A stretch of DNA of 64,000 bases, taken from positions 1 through 64,000 of the forward strand of contig JAFTDB010000022.1 in the NCBI GenBank assembly GCA_017454375.1, read 5' to 3'. Source of the stretch: Acholeplasmatales bacterium. GTDB taxonomy: Bacteria > Bacillota_I > Bacilli_A > Acholeplasmatales > Anaeroplasmataceae. The notes beneath the pieces were generated by a model. The model was given only the letters and a program-made list of their open reading frames with translations. It was not told the origin of the DNA and did no database searches. Made by a program: the position numbers and the translations under genes. Position 1 is the first letter of the stretch, and every line of letters begins with the position of its first letter. This document shows, one piece after another, positions 1-8,164 of this stretch.

Positions 1-85
1 CTGCCTTATTTTTACAGAAAAGGATCCACAGTGCAATTTATTATAACATCTATTTATTAGATGAAATAATCTATTAAGTTAGATA

Positions 86-148
86 GAAAGGAAAAGTAAT
101 CAATTAAGATATCAAACCTATCTAAATTGATTATACGTGATATTTATG
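86..148 (+). promoter_or_regulatory. Hairpin between a Shine-Dalgarno-like sequence and the start of the first gene
   Basis: Bases 97-111 and 119-133 form a 15-base inverted repeat with one mismatch and a 7-base loop. A purine-rich Shine-Dalgarno-like stretch (AAAGGAAAAG, about 86-95) lies just before it, and the possible starts (GTG 137, ATG 146) lie just after. If folded, the hairpin would bring the ribosome site close to the start codon. TTAGATA (79-85) can also pair with TATCTAA (119-125), giving an alternative fold. Regulation is an inference. Confidence 0.4.
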
Positions 149-775
149 GCGAATAAAAAGAAATTACAAAGAAATACCTTTATTTTTTCTTTTATAACTC
201 TAGCAAGCGTTATCTATAAAGCAGTATTAGGATTTATGACTATGTCTAATGTCTTAATCATTGCTTCAGTATCTACTTTAATGGTATTTATTTGTAAGAT
301 ATTATTTGTAAGAAACGTATTTAAAACTAGAGAGGCAAAGAAGAAAGCATATTTAAAAATGTTCTTTGCAGTATTTTTATATTCAGCTATCTTCATTTTA
401 TTTGTTGTATTAAAGATTAACGGTATAGATGCATCTAATAATAAGACATATGAAGGCTGGCTTGGAGGCCTACTTATTGGCTTCATGGTAATATCTGTAA
501 TATTATCATGCTTCGGATTAAAGGGAGCACTTGAAAAGACAGATTTAATGGTAATAGGATTAAAGGAAATGACATTTATAAGTGTTTTAGCCGATGTTGT
601 TATCATTGAAGGATTTGTATCACGTATCATTAAACAATATGTTGAAAAAGAACTTATTGTATTAGGATATGTAGATTCATATCTACCTCTAGGTATCGGC
701 ATTTTAATGATTGTTGTATCTATTATTATGCTTATTAGATTTTTTAAATATAGTGTTGAAAAGAAAGAAAAATAA
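146..775 (+). CDS. Hypothetical polytopic membrane protein
   Basis: This is a 209-residue, strongly hydrophobic protein with about six predicted membrane segments separated by short basic loops (for example KTREAKKKAY) and a basic tail. I recognise no family or catalytic motif. The ATG at 146 is preferred over the GTG at 137 because the next residues (MANKKK) make a typical inside-facing N-terminus. Neither start has a close, strong ribosome site, and a hairpin lies directly upstream. The lipoprotein gene begins one base after its stop, so the two are probably co-transcribed and may act together at the membrane. The function is unknown. Confidence 0.75.
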   Translation: MANKKKLQRNTFIFSFITLASVIYKAVLGFMTMSNVLIIASVSTLMVFICKILFVRNVFKTREAKKKAYLKMFFAVFLYSAIFILFVVLKINGIDASNNKTYEGWLGGLLIGFMVISVILSCFGLKGALEKTDLMVIGLKEMTFISVLADVVIIEGFVSRIIKQYVEKELIVLGYVDSYLPLGIGILMIVVSIIMLIRFFKYSVEKKEK

Positions 776-776
776 T

Positions 777-1649
777 ATGAAAAAGAAGTACCTATTATTA
801 CCTATACTTGCAATAGCAGTTTTATGCAGCTGTGGTGGAGGTGGAGGAGAAACTCTAACTAGACAAGCTACTCCAACAACTACAAAAGAGCCAACACCAA
901 CAACTGCAGCAACTATATCAGGTAGTACTACACCTACATCATCAACTGCTACTACAGCATATGAAGAGGTAAGTGTATCAAAAATTAAAGATTTATCATT
1001 AATACCAGGATTATTTGTTGATAGATTATATTCATATAAATCATACAAGGCAGTCACTTCAGGTAAGACTACTGCCTCAGTATTATTTATAAACACTGAT
1101 CAATCTATTGAGGTAACAAATATAAAAGGTGTTTATTCATATACAAAGAATGAATCACATTCTAGTTTAGTGAATACAGTTCATGAGGCATATTACCATA
1201 ATGATAAGGCATATTATCATGATAATGATGGAGAATATAAAGTATCTACAATTAATGAATATTTAGATATTTATGGTGTATATCCTTATGAAAAATCACT
1301 TGAAGGCTACAGCATTCAAGGTGATGCCGTAAAGAGTGTTGAGAAGGTAGAGGAAAAGGATGGTAATTATAAATTCAAAATTACATTTGATCCTAAAACC
1401 GCAACCAACAATGTTAAGATTCAAATGAAGCAATTTGGTGGTTTGGATGGCTATCCAGATTTTGAATCTATTGTGATAACTATCACTATCAAGGATGACT
1501 TTACACCAGTTTTAGTTGATCTTGAATCTAAATACAAGGCAACTAAATTTATGACTAGTGATTGTCATCAAACATATACTGTAACATATTCTAATATCGG
1601 AGAAGATATTACAATTCCTAATTTAGATGGGGCAAAGGCTAATATTTAG
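777..1649 (+). CDS. Putative lipoprotein of unknown function
   Basis: The 290-residue product starts MKKKYLLLPILAI and has a lipobox ending in LCSC (lipidated Cys about residue 19), followed by a run of five glycines and a Thr/Pro/Ser-rich linker to about residue 65. This suggests a surface-anchored domain held away from the membrane. The remaining 220 residues are rich in Tyr, Lys and Asp and show no motif I recognise. A longer reading from 711 is possible but would hide the signal peptide inside the protein, so ATG 777 is chosen. The gene follows the membrane protein directly and ends at a strong terminator. The linker resembles those of the lipoproteins at 26824 and 54531. Confidence 0.8.
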   Translation: MKKKYLLLPILAIAVLCSCGGGGGETLTRQATPTTTKEPTPTTAATISGSTTPTSSTATTAYEEVSVSKIKDLSLIPGLFVDRLYSYKSYKAVTSGKTTASVLFINTDQSIEVTNIKGVYSYTKNESHSSLVNTVHEAYYHNDKAYYHDNDGEYKVSTINEYLDIYGVYPYEKSLEGYSIQGDAVKSVEKVEEKDGNYKFKITFDPKTATNNVKIQMKQFGGLDGYPDFESIVITITIKDDFTPVLVDLESKYKATKFMTSDCHQTYTVTYSNIGEDITIPNLDGAKANI

Positions 1650-1655
1650 CCTAAT

Positions 1656-1683
1656 AAGGCACATTTTCGTGCCTTTTTCTTTT
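1656..1683 (+). terminator. Rho-independent terminator after the lipoprotein gene
   Basis: Stem AAGGCAC/GTGCCTT with a 6-base loop (ATTTTC) is followed by a T-rich run. It closes the first two-gene unit. Confidence 0.88.
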
Positions 1684-1692
1684 TAGCCCTTA

Positions 1693-1721
1693 TTTACTAG
1701 TTAATAATTATATGTTATAAT
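1693..1721 (+). promoter_or_regulatory. Sigma-A promoter for purL-folD
   Basis: TTTACT at 1693-1698 and TATAAT at 1716-1721 are separated by 17 bases. TGT directly before the -10 makes it an extended -10 promoter. No purine riboswitch or PurR-type box was recognised in the short leader. Confidence 0.75.
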
Positions 1722-1760
1722 TATTTAAATTGAAATTTCTTGGAAAAAGGAGTGAAAAAT

Positions 1761-4700
1761 ATGGATAACGTAAGAATATTTGTTGAAAGAAAAAAAGATT
1801 ACCGTACTGGTTGTAAGTCATTACAACGAGAAATAAACAGTAATCTTGATTTACAATTAAAAGAACTTAGAATCATTAACACTTATGACATTTCTCATAT
1901 AGATGATGAAGTTTTAGAAAAATCATTATATACAGTGTTTGCTGAAAAGGTAACTGATGATGTCTTCTTTGAATTAAATCTTGAAGGTAAAAAATATGTT
2001 GCTGCTGAATTTGTAGAGCCATATTATGATCAAAGATCTTTTGCAGCAAATTATTGTATTAGATTAATAGATGAAAAATTTGCTGGTGAAATTAAATCTA
2101 GCATGATTATTATTCTAGATGATGATATTTCAGATAAAGATTTTGAATTAGTTAAGAATTATTTATTAAAGATTACTGACTTTAGAGAAAAAGACTTAAC
2201 TAAATATTTTGAAAAACATACTAAGAGCGTTCAAGCTGTAAAAGAAGTAAAAGGGTTAATAGATTTAAAAGAGGATGATTTAGTTCCTTACCTAAAGGAG
2301 AACAAGCTAGCAATGAATCGTGATGATTTATTATGCGTAGTTAATTATTTTAAAGAACAAAAGAGAAACCCTAATGATGTAGAACTTAAAATAATCGATT
2401 CATATTGGTCAGACCATTGTCGTCATACAACATTTAGAACAAAGATCACCGATGTTCAAATTGATAGATCTTTCTTATCAGCAGAGCTAGAAGAAGCTTA
2501 TGATAACTATGTAAATGTTAGAAAAGATTTAAAGCGTGATAAAAAGGATATGACTTTAATGGATCTTGCTACTATAGGTAGTAAGTATCTAAGAAAGATT
2601 GGTAGACTAAAGGACATTGAAAAATCTGATGAGCATAATGCCCCATCAATTTATGTTAATGTCGATGTTGATGGTAAAAATGAGAAATGGTTATTACAAT
2701 TCAAAAATGAAACTCATAACCATCCAACAGAAATGCAACCATTCTGGGGTGGATACGGATGTATTGGTGGTGCACTAAGAGATACACTTGCATCACGTGC
2801 TTATCCATATCAGGTACTACGTGTCAGTGGTGCTGGTAATATTTATTCAAAATATAGCTCAACACTTGATGGTAAGATTTCACAAAAGATTTTATCAACA
2901 AAGGCAGTTGAGGGTTATTCAGCATATAGTAACCAAGCTGGTATTCCAACTACATTAGCTCACGAATTCTATCATGATGATTTCGTTGCTAAGAGAATGG
3001 AAGTAAGTGCTATTTTAGGTGCAATCAAGGCTGAGGATATTAAACGTGAAAGACCTGAATCAGGAGATTTAATTTTTATCCTTGGTGGTAAGACAGGTGC
3101 TGATGGTATCGGTGGTGCTACAGCTGCATCAGTAGAATTAAATAATTCAATCGTTCAAGCATCAAAGGATGTTCAAAAGGGTAATGCTATTGTTGCCAGA
3201 AACCTAATGAGATTATTTAGAAGAAAAGAATTCACTAAGCTTATTAAGCGTGCAATCGACTTGGGTGCTGGTGGACTTAGTGTTGCCTTAGGTGAATTAA
3301 GTGATGGCTGTGTAGTTGACCTAGATAAGCTTCCTGTTAAGGGTGATAAGCTAGGTGCTATGGAGCTAGCATTATCAGAGAGCCAAGAAAGATTAATCTT
3401 CGTTGTTGAGAAGAAGGATGTTGAAGAAATAACTGCCTATATCGATGAAGAAGATTTGTCTTCAAGTGAGATTGGTTATATCACTAACGACAATCATTTA
3501 ATTATGAAATATGAGGGGAAGGTTGTTGTAGACCTACTTCATTCATTTATTGAATCTGCAGGTGCTAAGCATAATGCTGAAGCCGTTATCGCTAAGGTTG
3601 AGGAAAAGAACCCATTCATCAGAGCTGATGAACCACTTGTTGATAGAGTATTCAATACATTATCAAGTGATAACGTAGTATGTCAAAAGAGCTTAGCTGA
3701 GATGTTTGATTCAACTATTGGAACATCTACAGTATTAATGCCTTTTGGCGGTAAATATCAAGAAACAGAAGCACAGGTATCAGTTCAACGCCTACCAATT
3801 TTAAATGGTAAGACTAAGACTGTATCTATTGCTACATATGGATATAACCCTGAAATCTCGAAATGGAGTCCATATCATGGTGCAATGTGTGCAATCATTG
3901 AATCTGTTGCTAAAATAGTGGCTTCAGGTGCTAAATACAATAATATTAGATTATCATTCCAAGAATATTATGAGAAGATGACTTCATCACTATCTTGGGG
4001 TAAACCATTCGCGGCACTTCTTGGTGCCCTAAAGGCTCAGCTAGAATTAGGCTTACCTTCAATTACTGGTAAGGATTCTATGAGTGGCTCATTTAACAAT
4101 TTAGCAGTTCCACCTACATTAATTAGCTTTGCCTTCACAACAGCAAAGGATGATGAAATCATCACACCAGAGTTTAAATCTCGTGGTCATAAGCTATATT
4201 TAGTTAGACACCAAGAGCTTAAAAACTTTACTCCAAATTTTGATGAGCTAAAGGATAATTTTGAATTCGTTAACCATAATATCAGAGCTGGTAAGATTGT
4301 CAGTGCATACGCAATCGGCTATGGTGGATTAGTTGAAGCATTAACTAAGATGAGCTTAGGTAACTCTGTAGGCTTCTACTGTAGAGTTGATGAAAAGGAA
4401 TTAAATAGATTCAATTATGGCTCTATTCTAATTGAGGTTGATGGTAAGCTTGAGGTTCCTGATGAGCTTAACCCTAACTTCGTACGTATTGGTCGTACAA
4501 GCCACTTCCAATTCGGTATGATTAATGACGTTAAGTTTACTCTACCTTCAATTAAGGAAGCTAATACTAAGAAGTTCTCTAAGGTATTCAAAAATAAGGA
4601 TGAAATTAAACAAAATGATGTTATGTCATTTAGACCATACAAGAAGAAGATTAGCCTTCTAAAGAACAAGGATGAGGTTATTGCCTATATCCCTATCTTC

Positions 4701-5471
4701 CCAGGCACTAACTGTGACTATGACACAATGCGTGCATTTGAAGATGCAGGCGCAAATGTTGTTAGCAAGGTATTTAGAAGTCAATCAAATAAAGAGTTCC
4801 TTAACTCTGCTAAGGAAATGGCAAAGCAAATTGATAGATCAGACATCCTAGTTTTAACTGGTGGCTTTAGTGCTGCTGATGAACCAGATGGCTCTGGTAA
4901 ATTTGTTGCCAACATCTTGAACTACAAGGATGTTAAGGAAGCAATTAATCGTCTAATTGAACGTAAGGGATTAATTCTTGGTATTTGTAATGGATTCCAA
5001 GCATTAATCAAATCAGGCTTATTACCATTTGAAACACTTGGTGATGTTAAAGAAGATTATCCAACATTAGTTGAAAATGATTTAGATAAGCATGTATCTC
5101 AAATAGTTTATACAAAGGTTATGACTAATGCATCACCATGGCTACATAGCTATAAGACTGGTGAGGTTATCGCTACACCTGTATCTCATAATGATGGTAA
5201 GTTTGTTTGTAGCAAGAAGATGATGCTTGACTTAATTAAGAATGGTCAAGTAGCATTCGCATATACTGACCTAAGCGGCAATATGGCTGTTGATGGTGAA
5301 TTCAACCCAAGCGGTAGCTCATATGCTGTTGAAGGTTTAATTTCTAAGGATGGTTTAATCCTTGGTAAGATGGGACACAATGAAAGAAATGTTGAAGGAT
5401 TATACAAAAATATTCCAGGCAATAAGTGTTCTAACATATTTGTTAACGCAGTAAATTATTTTAAGAAGTAG
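1761..5471 (+). CDS. purL: Phosphoribosylformylglycinamidine synthase, single-chain form
   Basis: This 1236-residue enzyme makes FGAM from FGAR, glutamine and ATP in de novo purine synthesis. It fuses the PurS-like, PurL synthetase and PurQ glutaminase parts in one chain, as in one clade of Firmicutes. Visible signals are the ATP-binding region with ETHNHPTEMQPFWGG, a second lobe with LSWGKPFAALLGALKAQ and TGKDSMSG, and a C-terminal class I amidotransferase with the nucleophile in LGICNGFQALI and the His of the triad near VSHNDGKF. The start is ATG 1761, with AAAGGAG eight bases upstream; an upstream TTG at 1740 is unlikely. folD follows within 12 bases and supplies one-carbon units linked to purine synthesis. 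Confidence 0.96.
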   Translation: MDNVRIFVERKKDYRTGCKSLQREINSNLDLQLKELRIINTYDISHIDDEVLEKSLYTVFAEKVTDDVFFELNLEGKKYVAAEFVEPYYDQRSFAANYCIRLIDEKFAGEIKSSMIIILDDDISDKDFELVKNYLLKITDFREKDLTKYFEKHTKSVQAVKEVKGLIDLKEDDLVPYLKENKLAMNRDDLLCVVNYFKEQKRNPNDVELKIIDSYWSDHCRHTTFRTKITDVQIDRSFLSAELEEAYDNYVNVRKDLKRDKKDMTLMDLATIGSKYLRKIGRLKDIEKSDEHNAPSIYVNVDVDGKNEKWLLQFKNETHNHPTEMQPFWGGYGCIGGALRDTLASRAYPYQVLRVSGAGNIYSKYSSTLDGKISQKILSTKAVEGYSAYSNQAGIPTTLAHEFYHDDFVAKRMEVSAILGAIKAEDIKRERPESGDLIFILGGKTGADGIGGATAASVELNNSIVQASKDVQKGNAIVARNLMRLFRRKEFTKLIKRAIDLGAGGLSVALGELSDGCVVDLDKLPVKGDKLGAMELALSESQERLIFVVEKKDVEEITAYIDEEDLSSSEIGYITNDNHLIMKYEGKVVVDLLHSFIESAGAKHNAEAVIAKVEEKNPFIRADEPLVDRVFNTLSSDNVVCQKSLAEMFDSTIGTSTVLMPFGGKYQETEAQVSVQRLPILNGKTKTVSIATYGYNPEISKWSPYHGAMCAIIESVAKIVASGAKYNNIRLSFQEYYEKMTSSLSWGKPFAALLGALKAQLELGLPSITGKDSMSGSFNNLAVPPTLISFAFTTAKDDEIITPEFKSRGHKLYLVRHQELKNFTPNFDELKDNFEFVNHNIRAGKIVSAYAIGYGGLVEALTKMSLGNSVGFYCRVDEKELNRFNYGSILIEVDGKLEVPDELNPNFVRIGRTSHFQFGMINDVKFTLPSIKEANTKKFSKVFKNKDEIKQNDVMSFRPYKKKISLLKNKDEVIAYIPIFPGTNCDYDTMRAFEDAGANVVSKVFRSQSNKEFLNSAKEMAKQIDRSDILVLTGGFSAADEPDGSGKFVANILNYKDVKEAINRLIERKGLILGICNGFQALIKSGLLPFETLGDVKEDYPTLVENDLDKHVSQIVYTKVMTNASPWLHSYKTGEVIATPVSHNDGKFVCSKKMMLDLIKNGQVAFAYTDLSGNMAVDGEFNPSGSSYAVEGLISKDGLILGKMGHNERNVEGLYKNIPGNKCSNIFVNAVNYFKK

Positions 5472-5482
5472 GAAAACATATA

Positions 5483-6337
5483 ATGGAAATTATTAGTGGA
5501 AAAGATTTAGCAAAAGAAAAAAGAGCCTACATGGCAGAACAAGTAGTTAAGATTAATGCTGAATATGGTCGTGTACCACATTTAGTAGTAATTTTAGTTG
5601 GTGATGATCCAGGTAGTGTTTCATATGTAAAGGGTAAGGCAAAGGCTTGTGATGAAATCGGAATCAAAAACACAACTGTGCTATATGACACAAGTGTGAG
5701 TGAAGAAGAGCTTCTTAACAAGATTGACGAGCTTAATAAGGATGATTTAGTTGATGGTATTTTAGTTCAACTTCCTTTGCCTAAGCACATTTCAAAGGAT
5801 AAGGTAATTGAAAAGATATTACCTGAAAAGGATGTTGATGGCTTCCATCCAAGAAATGTTGCTGCACTTTATTTAAAAAAGGAAGGAACAATTCCTTGTA
5901 CACCAAAGGGTATCATTGAGCTTTTGGATAGTGCTAATATTGAAATTGAAGGAAAACGTGCTGTCGTAATCGGCAGAAGTGATATCGTAGGTATGCCTGT
6001 GTCTAAATTGTTATTAGACCGCAATGCGACTGTCACTATTACGCATTCAAGAACTAAGGATTTAGCATCTGTAACTAAAGAGGCAGATATTTTGGTTGCT
6101 GCAATTGGTAAGGCAAACTTTGTTACTGCAAATATGGTTAAAGAAGGTGCTGTAGTCATCGATGTTGGTGTTAATAGAAACTTAGAAACTGGTAAGCTTT
6201 GTGGTGATGTATTCTTTGATGACGTTAAGGATAAGGTATCATATATTACAAAAGTTCCAGGTGGTGTTGGACCTATGACAATAACATGTCTAATGGAAAA
6301 TACTATCGAATGTTTTTTGAAGCGCGCAAAAAAATAG
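5483..6337 (+). CDS. folD: Bifunctional methylene-THF dehydrogenase / methenyl-THF cyclohydrolase
   Basis: The 284-residue product has the normal FolD length. It interconverts 5,10-methylene-, methenyl- and 10-formyl-tetrahydrofolate in the cytosol, giving the formyl donor for purine synthesis. Motifs seen are SYVKGKAKACDEIGI with the catalytic Lys, DGILVQLPLP, PEKDVDGFHP, the dinucleotide-binding GRSDIVGMPVSKLL, and PGGVGPMTITCLM near the C-terminus. It sits directly behind purL in what looks like a two-gene purine unit and is closed by a long hairpin terminator. Family assignment is firm; whether it prefers NADP or NAD cannot be read from the sequence. Confidence 0.96.
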   Translation: MEIISGKDLAKEKRAYMAEQVVKINAEYGRVPHLVVILVGDDPGSVSYVKGKAKACDEIGIKNTTVLYDTSVSEEELLNKIDELNKDDLVDGILVQLPLPKHISKDKVIEKILPEKDVDGFHPRNVAALYLKKEGTIPCTPKGIIELLDSANIEIEGKRAVVIGRSDIVGMPVSKLLLDRNATVTITHSRTKDLASVTKEADILVAAIGKANFVTANMVKEGAVVIDVGVNRNLETGKLCGDVFFDDVKDKVSYITKVPGGVGPMTITCLMENTIECFLKRAKK

Positions 6338-6346
6338 AATAATGCT

Positions 6347-6399
6347 AAAAGACTGTAAAAATTTCAAATTAAAATTTTGAAAAATTACAGTCTTTTTTC
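6347..6399 (+). terminator. Rho-independent terminator after folD
   Basis: Arms AAAAGACTGTAA (6347-6358) and TTACAGTCTTTT (6385-6396) enclose an AT-rich loop that may fold further. A T-run follows. It separates the purine unit from the NRPS block. Confidence 0.88.
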
Positions 6400-6432
6400 T
6401 TAATAGCATTACTATAAAAGGATGGTGGTTTT

Positions 6433-8160
6433 ATGGAGAATGTTAGAAATAACAAGAATATCAAAAAGAAATATCTCCAATTTTTCTTTTCCGTATTAGT
6501 ATCGGTTTTGATATTACAGATTACAACAATTGTTGACTCCATTATTGTTGGTACCTGCATAGGTACAAAGGAGATGTCAGGTGTTAAGGCATCTAATCCG
6601 ATAATTAGTATAGTCGCGGTTATCGCTACACTAATAAGTGTTGGAACAAGTATGGTGATTTCAATATCACTTGGTAAAAGAAATACTAAGAAAAGCGATT
6701 CAGCATTTACATTTGGATTTCTTCTATGTTTACTTGTTGGTGGATTAATAAGCCTACTTGGATGGTTCTTATCAGATAAGATAGTTACTTTATTTACAAG
6801 TAGCGCTGATGTTTTAGAGTTTGCTAAAACATATACCAAGATAGTTATTCTTGCAGCCCCTGCGATGATGTTATCAACCTATTTGGGTTACGCAATTAGA
6901 AGTGATGGCTTTGCTAAATTATCAATGACATTATTAATTGCTGGTGGCTTAATAAATATATCATTCGATTTAATATTTATATTAGGTGGTCATCTAGGAG
7001 TAACAGGTGCGGCAATCGCTACTGATATGAGTTATGTTGGTGGTGTACTAATTGCGGTAGTCTACCTATTTATGAAAAACCGTAATTTACATTTCACAAA
7101 TATATTCAAACGTGATAGTGGAATAAAAGAAATATTTACTGCCATTGTAAAGAATGGTGCTCCATCATCTTCAAGATTATTATTCGTTTCAATCTCAACA
7201 ATCATTGCAAATTATGTAATTGGTAAATATGTTGGCTATATGGGACTTGCGGTATTTGCTGTAGCATCCAATCTAAGCTTAATTGCTACGGCGGTGTTCC
7301 AATCATCCGGTGCTTCGATGATGCCAATCATGGGTGTGTTCTATGGTGAGAAGGATTATAAAGGAATCGAGCTTTTAGTTAGATATGTGATGTGCTTTTT
7401 ATTAGTCTTAGTCGTAATCATCATCATCTTGCTTGAAGCATTCGCTCCATTATACTTCCCATTATTTGGTATCATAGAGGTTATGGATGAATATGTAGTA
7501 TTCTTAAGATTATTCTCAATTGGTCTTGTATTCGCTGGAATCAATTACATTTTAATTTATTACTTTACAGCACTTCAAAAGATGACTGTTGGTGTATTGA
7601 TTCCACTTGTTGAACAAATCATATTATGTGTTCCACTTACATTTATGTTAATTCCTAACTACCAGCTTAACGGTCTAATTTGGATGTATCTAATCAGTGA
7701 AGGTGGCACAACATTAATTACATTTATTGTCCTATGTTTCATTAAGAAGAAAAAGAAGCTTGATAATATATTATTACTACCAAAGGCTAATAACGAATTG
7801 TTGTTGGACTTCACAGTACTTGCTAGTGATATAGAGGCAACAAAGATATCAGAGGATGTTGGTAGAATTCTTTTAGAAAATAATATAGATGAATTCAAAT
7901 CAAATCGTGTTGCTGTCATATTAGAAGAAATGATAGTCAATACGAACAATGCTGAAAAGCATAAAAAGAAGGTATTTATTGATATAAGAATAATTAAAAC
8001 AGCTGAATCAATCATTGTATCAATGCGTTCTAATGGTTATCCTTATAACCCTCTAATTGATACAGAGGATGAGATTTCTCAAAAGCTAATTAGCTCTTTA
8101 TCAATTAAATTGCGATATAACCAAATTATTGGATTTAATCAAACATTAATCGAGGTGTAG
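6433..8160 (+). CDS. MATE-family exporter fused to a C-terminal RsbW/GHKL-like ATPase domain
   Basis: Residues about 15-445 form the roughly 12 membrane segments of a MATE (MOP superfamily) efflux protein, seen in runs such as DSIIVGTCIGTKEMSG and AIATDMSYVGG. A plain MATE protein is about 450 residues; this one is 575. Residues about 456-575 resemble an anti-sigma-factor kinase fold: an N-box-like ILEEMIVNTNNAE near 495 and SNGYPYNPL near 532, matching ENNGVEFNPL in the sensor gene downstream. The glycine-rich ATP-lid motif (GGLGIRL there) is missing here, so the domain may bind a partner without acting as a kinase. The reading frame is unbroken and the NRPS ribosome site lies in its last codons, so the two are coupled. 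Likely role: export of the NRPS product under control of the STAS protein (inference). Confidence 0.88.
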   Translation: MENVRNNKNIKKKYLQFFFSVLVSVLILQITTIVDSIIVGTCIGTKEMSGVKASNPIISIVAVIATLISVGTSMVISISLGKRNTKKSDSAFTFGFLLCLLVGGLISLLGWFLSDKIVTLFTSSADVLEFAKTYTKIVILAAPAMMLSTYLGYAIRSDGFAKLSMTLLIAGGLINISFDLIFILGGHLGVTGAAIATDMSYVGGVLIAVVYLFMKNRNLHFTNIFKRDSGIKEIFTAIVKNGAPSSSRLLFVSISTIIANYVIGKYVGYMGLAVFAVASNLSLIATAVFQSSGASMMPIMGVFYGEKDYKGIELLVRYVMCFLLVLVVIIIILLEAFAPLYFPLFGIIEVMDEYVVFLRLFSIGLVFAGINYILIYYFTALQKMTVGVLIPLVEQIILCVPLTFMLIPNYQLNGLIWMYLISEGGTTLITFIVLCFIKKKKKLDNILLLPKANNELLLDFTVLASDIEATKISEDVGRILLENNIDEFKSNRVAVILEEMIVNTNNAEKHKKKVFIDIRIIKTAESIIVSMRSNGYPYNPLIDTEDEISQKLISSLSIKLRYNQIIGFNQTLIEV

Positions 8161-8164
8161 TATT

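Noticed and set aside
704-1096. Minus-strand ORF with Val/Pro-rich translation
   Set aside because: It is antisense to the Gly and Thr/Pro linker of the lipoprotein at 777; the repeats of the + strand gene create it. No ribosome site or motif.
6433-8160. MATE-kinase fusion as a frameshift or assembly error
   Set aside because: The frame is continuous, the linker is smooth, and the C-terminal part matches the RsbW-like domain of the same operon, so a true fusion is more likely.
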